Part shown: positions 16,150 through 28,200 of the stretch, in pieces
Layout of the letters: each line of letters opens with the position of its first letter
Position numbering within the stretch: the stretch's first letter is position 1
Source of the DNA: Paracyclopina nana
Lineage: Eukaryota > Arthropoda > Copepoda > Cyclopoida > Cyclopettidae
Length of the DNA: 64,000 nucleotides
Direction of reading: 5' to 3'
Assembly: GCA_019096065.1 (NCBI GenBank)
Contig: JAGUCH010000009.1
Location: 2,552,001-2,616,000, forward strand
Notes under the pieces: model-generated
Database searches by the model: none
Seen by the model: only the letters and a program-made list of their open reading frames with translations
Told to the model about the DNA's origin: nothing
Position numbers and translations under genes: made by a program

Positions 16150-18950
16150 GCAGCAGCAGCAGTCACACACTACACCAATCAGCTGAACAAGAATAACTAG
16201 CGAGCCGAAGCAGACAAAGACTAGCACGGGCTGACACGGCAGACCAGGAAAACGATCCGCAGTTTCGAAGAGAGCCGCGAAAAATTGCTGCAAAACTCGA
16301 TTTTCACTCTTCACACTTCATTTTCGCACTCTTTTTCAGCTTTGTTTACAGTCTGGAAAATGCGAGTTTTCGCCCTTACGATTTGACGAGTTTTTAAATG
16401 CGAATATTGTAAATAAACAAAAATAATCTTTTTTATCCAGCGGAACTTTTTTTCATTCGTTTGGCAACCTTGCAACATGAAACGTTACGTGCTATTTACG
16501 CATGTTGATCACTGTGGAAGAGAAATTTGGTATATTTGGAAATACAATCAAAAATTTGCTGACACATTGATTAACACGCTTCAATAAATTGGAATATTTT
16601 ATTGAAAGGGAAGAAAGAGCGAAACTAGATGAGCCATATTCCTACTAGCGGATTTTAGTCGAAGCCATGGTGGGCTGAGAACTGCCTTGTCTAGGTGGGC
16701 TCACAATTAAAATTGACTGGTTCTCTGATTAGAGGTGCAATATCTTTTGGTTCTCCTTGGTTCTCTAAACTACTTTTAATTTAAAAGATATGCTATGCTA
16801 CAGATACCTATTTTCAAAGCCCCATATTCAAAGATATTACCAAGTTTTTGAGGAGTATTTCTAAAAATAAGGGACAGTTCACTACTTTTGGGCTGGCTTT
16901 TTCCAATTTTCTTAGCTTTTTCCATGCCAGTACAACAACCATAGCATGGCCATCATGATTACCAGAAAATACTTTTTCCTCAATTCATTGCATGTAATGG
17001 CTAATTTGTTAAAAAACTGGCTATTTTTATTGAATCTACACTAGATGAACTTGATTGTTTTGAACTCACACAGAGTTGAGCTGCAAAAAGTAAGGCTATT
17101 TTGTCGTATTCGATCCATCATGCTCAGGTCTGGATATGATGTGACTCATGATCCAAAATTCCTTGACTTTCATGAATCTGACTCAAAATGGTACCATTCT
17201 GTTCCTTGAATCAATCGTACTGTTACAAGCTCAAAAAGAGAGCTCTATTTGTCATTTCTTCCATACAATTCTAGAAAACGTTTTGTTTACTTTTTGTTAG
17301 AAGCGCTATTTTTTTCCGCAATTGCTACGCACGCTTACACGCACGCCAAAGATCCAAAAATTCAGCACCATCTATTGCATTTTGTCTGTCTTTTGCTCCC
17401 TATGGGAGCATGACCGAGTCAAATTCATTGGACGAAGCATCTCGAGTAAGTTCTACAGGATTCAGGCTAAACATTAATGCTTTTTGCCTTGCTAGCACCA
17501 AAAAGCGATAAACTAAACATATTTAAAACTAAATTCAAAAGTTGAAGAAAATTGATATTTACCAAGCATTTCGAAAGTAGGAAGTTTTGTTGTACCAAGA
17601 TCGCTGTTTAAGAATTACCTGTTTTCTTCATCCACTCCACTGCTAGGTTTTTTTTATATAATTGTTCGATCCCAAGTTTTTTACCTAAGAGCTTTAATAA
17701 GTCAGTACAAAATCATAAAATAGATACCAATAAAAATGATTGTGATGATTCAGGAAGTATGCTACTATCCGTCATTACACACTGATTCGGCTCCACAAAA
17801 ATCTTGCAAAAATCTGAAAAAATGGCTTATTATCCTTACTTATTGCAACATATCCTCATAAACACATTTGTTAAGTTGTTCGATCATGCTAATTCTCTGA
17901 GAAACGTACATGAACGTGATTACGCACGTTATAAGAAGCTTAATTAGAAGCTGAGAAAAGGATCTTTGTGCTCTAGTAATTAGAGAAAAATACAAGGAAA
18001 AGGAATGAATAAATCAAATTAGAAATGCGTTTTGACAACATCGCACTTTTGTGGGATGATTTCTCTGTTTGAATTGAAAGTATCAAAAGGCTTATTTCCA
18101 ACGCATAGTTACTCACTGTGAAATTTCTTGCGCTCCAACGCGCACTTTTACATCTCTCCAGTAGTTTCCAAATTAGTCGTCGAGTCGAGGCGCATCGAAA
18201 CGCATCGTGCCACTTTGCTATACTTGATCCCGCCAATGCTTGGCAAAGGAAGAATGTGAATTTTTCTCGTTGAAATTGGTAAGACTCGGCTGAAACTTTG
18301 AATTTTCATTTCATTAGGAATGTGTCACCATAAAAAGCACCTCTACACTTTTTGATCATAATCCCAAAAGAATTAATTGATAGCCTTAATCCACTTTGCT
18401 GCAAAGTATGATCAGACATATGAGTCATGTTCAGTTTGAGAATAAAGTAGGCTTTATTGGTACAATTCGCAGATGAAGGTATTTCGCCAATTTCACACTA
18501 AGCAATTTAACTTTAATTTCTCACAGATATAGAATCAGATACAGTTAGATGGATGCAATTGCATCTCCCCTCTTCTGGAGCCAATGAGATGCTCCACTTC
18601 ATTTGATGAGAATCAGTTTGCCTTTGGGCAAGCTCATCTGACTTTCCTTAACATTATACCAGTATAAGTAGGTTGATCAGTGAGAAAAGATCCATAGAAA
18701 AATTGGCCAAAACGGTGATATCTTTATTGCAATGGTTGCCAGGGAGAAAAAACGTTTCTTCTTCAGTTCTCAAATTTCTCTTTGAACACGTCCATAAAAA
18801 ACAACCTGGTGATGCTCTTTTATGGAAATTGCACAGACCTGATGACATTTAGCGAAAATTTCACCTGATCTCCTTTTTTTCAGTTCATCTGGTTCACGTT
18901 CTGAGGCGTATAGTAGGATGATTCTTTGAAATTTCTCTGTAATACAAAAA
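16150..18950. other. Intergenic, no gene recognised
   Basis: AT-rich sequence between the UBL3 promoter region and the GRXCR1-like gene. The short open frames present have no homology I recognise and no consistent splice structure. It probably holds the regulatory regions of both genes. Confidence 0.5.
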
Positions 18951-21684
18951 ATGGCAAGAAAGAAGAGACAAGCTCCAGCTCCGCCAACGTTAGTGGCAAG
19001 TCAACCCGTCATCATTGACAAAGAGGATACATTTTACCTTTTCAATGACCACCAACGAAGTGATGATGATGAGCGGTCATTGAGCAATTCTAGTCCAACC
19101 AGTCGTGACAGTGGGGTTACTAGTGACTCCGAGTCAGTGGCGACATCTACGCGAAGGCGATGTAAACAATCATCAAGTAGAGACTCTTCAGCATCAAACC
19201 GGTAAGCTGAAAAGCCGAGCTGGGTCACTCCATAAAGTTAATATTAGTCAAAGCGCCCTCTACTTGTTTTCAAAGATTTACCACCTATTCATGAAGAGAA
19301 AAATTGTAGAGGGCGCTCTGCATGAATTTAACAAAAATTGGTTGACCCGGCCTGCTTACAAAATTATAGGTAAAAAGAAACCAAGAAGAAATGGACTTAG
19401 ACAATACATAATCGAATTACTTTTGACATTCAGGAGTAGCATTGTGAGCCAAGACTCTTTGGATTTGAGAGATGGAGGGCTGGATATCCCTCCAGCCCCA
19501 CCAATCGTACTTGACTCCTTAAAATTGGTTAATCTTGAGCAAAATGTTGACGACAACAGGCCAACCCAGAAGGAGATGATTCTGACGGCCAAAGGCACAT
19601 TGAAAAGGAGAGCCAAGGGGCAAAAAAGTGATTTCCAATTCCATCTGAATGAAAACTGTCGAGATTCTTTGAGTGATGACTCAGTTAGTTTGGCCAGCGA
19701 AGAGGATTTTGCTGGAATCAAGCGCAATGGGCAAACGTATCAAGATGGGTCATTGACCATCAGAAGCCACAGGGGAACCGTTCGCGGTGTCAAGCATCGT
19801 GTACGAGCTGGAATTGCCACGTTTCTCAGAAATCCTACCATCAACGTAAGAAAGCAATAATTTACTGCAAAAAGGACATTTTGGTGGCCCTTGTAAAAAT
19901 GGACATGGGTTACCTTGAAAAGTCATGAGAATTGGCATAATTATCCACTTAGCAGGGCTATTAGTAATGTTAAGGGCCATTTTGAGCTTTTTTCACATTG
20001 CACAATCATTCCAATCTTTTTGTACAGTTATCACAATGCATTAGGGTTGCCAAAATCGATGAATTCCGCGTATATGACTGAAAGCAAGTTGAGTGTGACA
20101 ACAACATAATTATGTAATTTGCTGGGTGCACTCTGATGTAGAACAGCATTAAAAAAGCATCGATTTATTAATTTGAAAAGTATTTGCGTAACATTTTTCA
20201 TATCATACCATATGTTAGCCTTCATTATTTGTGTGCAGGTGTGAAGCAAGAATCAATCACATCTCAATTAATCATGCAAAATTACGCCAGCTAAGATGGA
20301 AAACGCAAGCCTCAGATGTGCTTTAAAAATATAGCGGCTCTTTTTAATGGCATGCTTAAAAAGTAATTACAGAAAGGGCGCCTTGTCATCATCTGCTTTG
20401 CATATGGCAAAAGGAAAGTTTTATTAAACCACACGAAAGGCTGAAGGCATTTTTGCAACTCCTTAACATCATCACGTTGCTTTGGCATTTAAAAAAAAAC
20501 CGAGTATATTAAGTAGAGGCCAGTTTTCAAAGATTGCCTTACTCAAGGAAAATCGGAGCTGTGTACTCAAAGTATTTTTCTGAGACCCATAATTTAGCTA
20601 AAGGGCAAAGTTGTCTTCTTGAAAAAAAATTGATCGTGTCCATCTGTTGTCTTTGGTTCGCCTATTGGTATTAGAGTAGTTGAAAAAGTGTGTTACTAGG
20701 CCAAGGTGATCAAATTTTCCACACCTTCTCATCCTTCAGGCTACTTTTTGCCAAAGGAGCCATCACAAAATGATAATTGGTGCTGTTGTCATTTCAGAAT
20801 TTCAAAGAACGCGAGCAAGGCTCAGTGGTTGTTTACTTCACCTCTTTGGGCGTGGTGCGGCCCACGTGGGCGCGATGCGTCAAAGTGCGTCAAATATTAC
20901 GTAACCTCCTTATCAAAGTGGACGAAAGAGATTTGTTCATGTCGAAAGAGATCCAAATGGAACTAATGGACCGGATGAGCACTCATCACGTGACTTTGCC
21001 TCAAGTTTACGTGAATGGGGAACATTTAGGGGTAAGCCGAAAATGGATATATACCGCTTAAAATGCCACTTTGGAGTCAGAGTGAAATTTGGCAGCACTT
21101 CGTGCCACAGCAATTATCCTGTAAATTAAATCCTAGTTGTTAAAAGAAAATCTTCGCATCGATTTTCCCACCATCTACCATCATCAGCATTGAGTTTTAA
21201 GTGCATCGTTTTGAACTTTCTCCAGAGGGCTTCGGTTAAAAATTTTTTTGCTCCAAATGCTCGACATATGGCTGGTCACACACACAAATATTATTTTCTT
21301 CTACAATATCTGAAATGGATGTTCTTTTATTGTGCAGGATTCCGACATTGTTGAAAAATTGAACGAATCGGGAGATTTGAGGCATATTTTGAGGGCATTC
21401 AAGGTAATTTGGCGCATTATTTAAAAATAATGTATTGCACCTTTGATGAGGTGCAATTTTATCGGTGCATTAATTTAATGCATGCGTAATGCTTACTACG
21501 TTCTTTTCAGAGCTTGTCCGTGTCCTCAGTGTGCGGAAAGTGCGGAGGCTTTCGCATGCTGCCCTGCCCAGTGTGCAATGGAAGCAAAAAGTCGATGCAC
21601 AGGAATGACTTCACTGCACAGTTTATTGCTTTAAGATGCACCCATTGTGATGATTGCGGCCTAATCAAATGTGACCTGTGCTGA
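18951..21684 (+). CDS. Glutaredoxin domain-containing cysteine-rich protein (GRXCR1-like), 378 aa
   Basis: Exons 18951-19201, 19434-19845, 20798-21031, 21338-21403 and 21511-21684. The N-terminal half is low-complexity and Ser-rich (MARKKRQAPAPP, SLSNSSPTSRDSGVTSDSES), as in arthropod members. The C-terminal half has the glutaredoxin-like domain (SVVVYFTSLGVVRPTWARC, VRQILRNLLIKVDERDLFMS, VTLPQVYVNGEHLG, IVEKLNESGDLRHIL). The zinc-binding-type cysteine module follows, CGKCGGFRMLPCPVCNGSKKS and ending CDLC. The vertebrate relative GRXCR1 shapes actin in hair-cell stereocilia. The classical CxxC redox pair is absent, as is usual in the family, so a redox role is unlikely. Intron 1 carries a short inverted-repeat element (19211-19354), and intron 2 is about 950 bp. 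Confidence 0.9.
19211..19354. repeat. Short inverted-repeat element (MITE-like) in GRXCR1-like intron 1
   Basis: The best arms are AAGCGCCCTCTAC (19251-19263) and GTAGAGGGCGCT (19306-19317). The flanks also pair loosely from about 19213 (AGCCGAGCTGGGTCA) to 19353 (TTGACCCGGCCT). About 144 bp. No clear target duplication was seen. Confidence 0.5.
19846..20797 (+). other. GRXCR1-like intron 2, no gene inside
   Basis: 952 bp intron with GTAAGA donor and TTTCAG acceptor. AT-rich; no coding exon or repeat was recognised within it. Confidence 0.5.
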
Positions 21685-22275
21685 AGCACACATCAGTAAT
21701 TCTGCCCTCCAATTATGGAATTAAATATTATGAATAAACTGTAGCAAATTGCCATTCAAGTACTCGTAGCTATATATATCACCACTACATACTTATCCTT
21801 TGTGCCGTTCATCCACTAAGATATAAATAAAATTAAAAGACCCATCCAAATCAAAATTATTTAGCCAAAATTGAATAATTATGCTCTCTTTTATCAATTG
21901 CGAAACTTTGGGCTCTTCTAAATATTATTTGCATTACTAAGAGAAAAATCGACCCAGGTTTTTTTTTGATGTCACAAAGCAAAGGACAAAAAATCAGTAT
22001 GCTATTTGAATAACTGATGAATGTTTGCTAACGAGCGTTTTGTAAGTTTATTACATACATAGTATGGAAAAAGAGGCTCGTCCATTAACGTTATCCCAGT
22101 GATTAAGAAGTTTGCTTTTCTTCGAAGCAATCAGAAATAACGTTAACTAGCGTGACCCATTTGATAAATGAATTGAATGCAGTACATATATTTAGTCAAA
22201 CTTCAATTAATTTTTCCTGTGAAATGGCAACACCCTAATTGACGCAATAAGAAGTTTAAGCAAACGAAAGCGCAC

Positions 22276-22310
22276 TATAAATGCCTTGAATGATTGCTCT
22301 ATCTCACTGA
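22276..22310 (+). promoter_or_regulatory. TATA-type core promoter of alpha-amylase
   Basis: TATAAA at 22276-22281 lies 44 bp before the start codon. An initiator-like TCACTGA at about 22304 sits 28 bp downstream of the TATA, implying a 5' UTR of only about 15 nt, a layout common for highly expressed digestive-enzyme genes. Confidence 0.65.
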
Positions 22311-22319
22311 GACGAAACA

Positions 22320-24231
22320 ATGGCCTCATTTAGAGACATTCTCAATTTCTGGGTGCTTTTCGCAATCTGCGGCCAAATCCAGGTAAAGGCTATTTTTTTA
22401 TTGCTACTCATGCAGAGTCTGAACTATTGTTATATCACAGGCCAAGTACACAGAACCACACTGTGATGGGAAGCAAGTTTTGGTTCATCTTTTTGAATGG
22501 TCACATGAAGCTGTTGCCAGAGAATGTGAAGAAGTTCTTGGGCCAAAGGGATTTTGCGGAGTCCAGGTGATTTCACAAATTTAAATCGTAACGTTTTTGC
22601 CTTTTATGACCATTCTCTTCTGATTTAGGTTTCACCCCCAAATGAACACATCCAAGGTGGCCAATGGTGGACCAGATATCAACCAGTTTCATATCAGGTA
22701 CGAACAATATAATTCTATGACGCAGTTGTCATTGTAATTTTTTCCTTAAAAGTGTTTACAAAGACTATTTGACCTTTTATGGCCATAAGTTGCGGAGATT
22801 AGTGAATGTATTTGCCTTCAATCTAGATTAAGCAGCAATGGAAATATCCATACAGATGAGGAGCAATGCAACTTTTTTTCTCTTTGAATATGTAACAAAA
22901 TGAGTTTGAATGCTTTTTCAGCTTGTGTCCAGGTCAGGAAACAGGGACCAATTCATCAACATGGTTCAGAGATGTAATGCAGCCGGTGTAATGGTTGTTG
23001 TTGATTTGGTCATCAACCATATGTCTGGACATGGCATGTCTGGAACTGGAACTGCTGGCTCCGGATTCAATGGCGCAAGCTTGGACTATCCTGGAGTTCC
23101 TTTCGGATACAATGACTTCCACCAGCCTTATTGTGAAATAGGCAATTATCAGAATCCCGATGAAGTTAGGAATTGCTACTTGGTGGGTCTCAATGACCTC
23201 AATGGAGGCAGCGATTATGTCAGAGGCAAAATTGCTGATTACGTCAATGACTTGATCAATATTGGAGTCAAAGGTTTCAGAGTTGATGCTTCAAAGCATA
23301 TGTGGCCTGGTGATCTGGAAGCAATCCAGGTAATTAATGCCCTGATACATAATTTGATTGCATTCAAGCATGATTTTGCTTCATATTCCAGGGAAGATGG
23401 CAAGGAGATCCATTTGTGTTCCATGAGGTCATTGATCAAGGTGGTGAGCCAATCCATACCTCAGATTACTATGGTGTGGGAAAAGTCACTGAATTCAGAT
23501 CATGCACTTGGGTTGGCAGTTGTGTGCAAAATAAGGACTTCAACTGCTTGAACAACTTTGGAAATGTAATTAACACTATAAACAGTAATTCAATATTTGA
23601 TTCTACACACCCTTCTAAAAGGGTCTCAGCGATGGTCTTCATGCAGTGGTCTTCACTGACAACCATGACAATCAGAGAGGACATGGAGGTGGTGGCACTG
23701 TCTTGACTCATAAGGATGACTACAACTACAAGATGGCAGTGGCCTTCCTAATGGCCCAAGAGTATGGATTCAAACGTGTCATGTCATCCTATTACTTTGA
23801 CAATTCAGACCAAGGTCCACCTGGATCTCCTCCAAACTCAATTAGCTCAGGAGAATGTGGAAATGGGTGGGTTTGTGAGCACAGGTGGTCTACAACAATG
23901 AACATGGCCAAGGTAAAGCCAATCATGAAGGATTAATTTCAGTTTTTAATAGCATATCTGAACTTTCTTGAAGTTTGCCAATGTTGTGGCTGGAAACAAG
24001 CTAGAGAATTGGCAAGTCAAGGAAGGCTCGCTAGGATTCAGTAGAGGAAACAAAGGATTCTTTGCAATGGGAGATTTAAACAATGTTGAATTCTACACTG
24101 GCCTCCCTGATGGTGAATACTGTGATATCATTCATGATTGTGAACAAAAAATCAATGTCTCTGGTGGCAAGGCTAGATTCAACAAAGCTCAACCAAATGA
24201 TCCTGTTGCTGCAATTTGCGTTGGGTGCTAA
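22320..24231 (+). CDS. Alpha-amylase, animal chloride-dependent GH13 type, 462 aa
   Basis: Exons 22320-22382, 22441-22566, 22629-22697, 22922-23329, 23392-23565, 23622-23912 and 23974-24231. The signal peptide is encoded by exon 1 ([15 protein letters not shown]). Conserved GH13 regions: [23 protein letters not shown] (Asp nucleophile and chloride-ligand Arg), [14 protein letters not shown] (Glu acid/base) and [14 protein letters not shown] (transition-state Asp). [11 protein letters not shown] and [11 protein letters not shown] are also animal-type; the Arg in CEHRW is the position that makes the enzyme chloride-activated. All catalytic residues are present and length is normal, so it is predicted to be an active secreted starch-degrading enzyme. 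The acceptor before exon 6 (TTCTAAAAG) is atypical but is the only one keeping frame. AATAAA near 24262. Confidence 0.96.
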
Positions 24232-24538
24232 AATCAACATGTATTAAAATAGGCAATTTTTGAATAAATAAGTATTACAACAAATTGCTGTCGCAATTGA
24301 TTTGCTTGTAGAGCCAATGCACATGCTCCTACTTGGTTTTTAAAGCCAATTTGGTTTTATTTTCAAAAAACACTTTTCATCTGCCATCACCCCAATCGCT
24401 CAAAAATGAGGCAATACTGAACTTTGGAGCTTTCTTCCTATTTTTTTCTGGGTTTGGCTGTTGTGCTGGCACTTCCTCACTTGACGATGAAGAAGATGAG
24501 GAAAAAGTATCAGTCATCTGCGAAGGAAAAATATTGCT

Positions 24539-24976
24539 TTATACAATATTGCATGCAGAAATTGAATGGGGAATTACTTCTCCATAATCTGGAAGGACTT
24601 TCAGAACTATCCCATTATTCAATGTCTGAGCACCTTTAGGGCTGCTTGAGTGTCCATCAACTAAAGTAGATTCTTCAATATTTATATTACTTTCAGGTGA
24701 AATATCAGGTGCGTCTTCTTGAATTTCAACAGCCTTTTTTAATCTAAGCCTTCTTCTTGCTGGCAAAATCAAAACCACAAACCAAATAAAGATGGACACA
24801 AGCATAAATACCAAACTGAAATCAACTAATTGTGAGAATGGCCATGATATTTGGTGCTAAAAGGCTTACCTGTAGTATAGAGGAATGTACACATCCAACT
24901 TCTTTTCAAATCTCAGAGATCTGTCATACCATTGTTCAATAGTCAAGTTTTCAAAATAACAAGAGCAATTTGACAT
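24539..24976 (-). CDS. Small single-pass membrane protein, unknown, 127 aa
   Basis: Two exons on the minus strand, 24976-24870 and 24815-24539, joined through a GTAAGC donor and a GATTTCAG acceptor (384 nt). The N-terminus carries two glycosylation sequons (NCS, NLT) and no signal peptide. A strongly hydrophobic segment follows (YYSLVFMLVSIFIWFVVLIL), then a basic stop (PARRRLRLKK) and an acidic/Ser-rich tail ending SACNIV. An N-out/C-in orientation is inferred from the basic flank. I do not recognise the family. A KCNE-like channel subunit has the same general layout but no sequence match was seen. It starts 267 bp from the divergent esterase gene, so the two may share a promoter, and its 3' end converges on amylase. 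Confidence 0.6.
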
Positions 24977-25242
24977 AGCTGAGTACAATAAAAGCTTATC
25001 AAAGTAGAATTCCAGCAAGGAATGAGGCAATAATAAAATTGGAAATATCTCTCACTATCTGTGCACGCAGGGGTAAATGTAGATCGAATTAAAATACAGA
25101 GCTAATAAATGTTCATATTTTCTGAAAATACCCAAGAACTAAAAAATCTGTCAGTTTTGATTGGTATTTTTCTGCCAGTGCCATGGGTCAGTCATAAATG
25201 ATTTATTATTATTGAGATCAGTTGCACCAAAAATACTTTGCA

Positions 25243-28200
25243 ATGAAGTCTCCTATAACTGACTTAACGATTTGGGTAATCTTTTTGCCTGTTGCTTTTG
25301 CACAGACTGGGCCAACTGTGGATCTACCTATCCTTGGTCAGATTTTGGGTAAAGAAATTAAAACCAAAGGGAATTTAGGAAACGAGCCAAAGACATATTT
25401 TTCATACCGGAACATTCCCTATGCAAATTCCGTATCAACAATTCAAAGATTTTCTGTAAGTAATTCTTATGTAGATCCAATGCACAGTGTTATCCCGGGA
25501 AAACCTGTCAATTTTTTTATATCTCTCATCAGCAACCAACATTAAGGGAAACTCGGTTGGATCCTCAGCCTTATGATGCTACCAAGACTGGGCCAGTTTG
25601 CCAACAAGGTTCCATTGATGCAGAGTTTTACAATCAGCTCTTGAGCCTCCCAATTGATGATATTGTAAACAACACTTTACAGGTAAGTTGGCAACGAAAT
25701 GCTCACAGTAATGTAAGTTAAGAGGTTCCGATTTCTTTTTAGGGCCTTGGTGCAATTGGAGGGTTGATAAAACCAGACTTTGCAGTTAGATTATTGGAGT
25801 CTCTACTGAAAACTGAAATATCCGGAAAGACTGGATTCCAGTTTTTGCAAGATCTTTTGGACATCAATTTGCAATTTGATGAGGACTGCTTGCATTTGGC
25901 TGTGTACACACCCAGAATTCCTTCAGTAATAACAAAAAAATCTACTTTTTGAATTCCCAGAATTCAATTTATTTAGTATTTTTTTAGAATCCGGATAACA
26001 GCTCTGAGCTTTTGCCAGTAATGTTTTTCATACATGGTGGCGGTTTTTCTTCCGGGACTCAGATCAAAATGGGACCAGAGAGGCTAGGGGATGTGGCTGA
26101 TGTGGTTCTGGTGACCATAAACTACCGCGTCGGATATCTTGGATTTTTATGCTTGGACGACGAAGAGGCTGCCGGAAACATGGGAATGTTGGATATGGTC
26201 ATTGCACTAAAATGGGTGCAAAAATTCATCAAACATTTTGGTGGAAATCCGGGTAGTGTCACTATTTTCGGAGAATCTGCGGGAAGTGCGGCGATTGGGC
26301 ATTTGCTCGTATCTCATCACTCAGAGGTTAGGACAATAGCCAAATGGCAATTCATGTCAAGTACACTTGTTGTAAAAAGCTAGCTTTGTATAAGAAGTAA
26401 TTTCCCAAATTTGCAATTTGGTTGAAAGCGGAATTTTTTTACTTTGGCTTTTTCCAAATTGCAATTTAAGGGCCACTGACTGGCTCCCTTGAAGAATCCA
26501 TTCAGTAGACCCGAGAGCTTTCCGAAAATGTTATGGGCCATTTGGAAGGTCTACCCCTAGGTAGTAACTGTACCAAAGGGTTTTGCCCTCGGGCCCCTGT
26601 GAGGGGAGATATGGGCCCTCAAAGTTTGGGGAAATTCTTATGTAGTAAAACTTTGGACCCCTCTCACTGCCATATGAATCAACTTTTATCTACCCATTTT
26701 TTGTGCATTGTTAGGCCCCCTATGGGTGTCTCAGAGAATGGACTAAAAGTTGTTGTCCTTCATGCCCACTGTGCTCTAGCGGCTGAAATGTGTTTTTTAG
26801 GGGGTAACTTTGGAGCAAAATTGAGCAACCTTCCCCTGGTGGAATTTTTTTCTTTTTTTGCACAGAGTCAGCCAAAGATAAGTACTTTCAAATAAAAAAA
26901 TAAAAAAAATACACTTTTTTGTTTGAGGGCAGATATTGTCTGTCAAAGTTAGCCCATTTTGGCCCTAATAATTTTGTTAAACAGACTTTGAATATAAGAG
27001 CTAAAAATGAAATTTTATTATAATTATAGGGACAAATGAACAATATTTATTTCTGTCATTTTCTATTTTGGCGGCGTTTTGGGGCACTTCCTTAATAAAT
27101 AATTTTCAGTTTTTTGAAAATATTGAGTAAATAGTCATTAAGTTTTGATTTCATTAAATGAACATGCAAAAAATGAACTGAAATTGAAATTTTATTATAA
27201 ATATGGTATGTGATGAGCAACTTTTATTTTTGTCATTATATTATTGAACCAATTGTTAGGGTAGTTTTACAGTAAATGCATCATAGTTTGCTTAATTTGT
27301 ACGATTTAAGTTGATCACATCAAATTATGGCATAAGCAAAAGTTGTTCATCATACCCCATATTTATAATAAAATTTAATTTTCAGCTCAGGTATTTGCAC
27401 TGTATCCCTAAAAAATAAGGTTTTACAATTTGCTAAATATTTTCAAAAAACTGAAAATTGTTTATTAAGGAAGTGCCCCAAAACGCCGCCAAAATAAAAA
27501 ATGACAGAAATAAATATTGTTCATTTGTCCCTATAATTATAATAAAATTTCATTTGTAGCTCTTATATTCAAAGTCTGTTTAACAAAGTTATTAGGGCCA
27601 AAATGGGCTAACTTTGACAGACAATATCTGCCCTCAAACGAAAAAGTGTATTTTTTTATTTTTTTATTTGAAAGTACTTATCTTTGGCTGACTCTGTGCA
27701 AAAAAAGAAAAAAATTCCACCGGGGGAAGGTTGCTCAATTTTGCTCCAAAGTTACCCCCTAAAAAACACATTTCAGCCGCTAGAGCACAGTGGGCATGAA
27801 GGACAACAACTTTTAGTCCATTCTCTGAGACACCCATAGGGGGCCTAACAATGCACAAAAAATGGGTAGATAAAAGTTGATTCATATGGCAGTGAGAGGG
27901 GTCCAAAGTTTTACTACATAAGAATTTCCCCAAACTTTGAGGGCCCATATCTCCCCTCACAGGGGCCCGAGGGCAAAACCCTTTGGTACAGTTACTACCT
28001 AGGGGTAGACCTTCCAAATGGCCCATAACATTTTTGGAAAGCTCTCGGGTCTACTGAATGGATTCTTCAAGGGAGCCAGTCAGTGGCCCTTAAGCGAAGG
28101 ACAATAGTCAAAATTTCAAGCGCATAGGGAATGCTAAAAACAATTTCCCAAAAGCATTTTTTATGCTTTCAGAATCTGTTCCATCGAGCTATTGGCCAAT

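Noticed and set aside
17973..18236. Minus-strand 87-codon frame
   Set aside because: No conserved features; isolated in intergenic sequence.
19105..19433. Open frame running through GRXCR1-like intron 1 into exon 2
   Set aside because: It crosses a good GTAAGC donor and the MITE, and the exon-exon join at 19201/19434 keeps the family frame instead.
26533..26895. 120-codon open frame on the plus strand, with a near-identical one at 27664-28026 on the minus strand
   Set aside because: They are the two arms of the foldback element read in opposite directions. No start context, domain or splice support; the duplication comes from arm identity.
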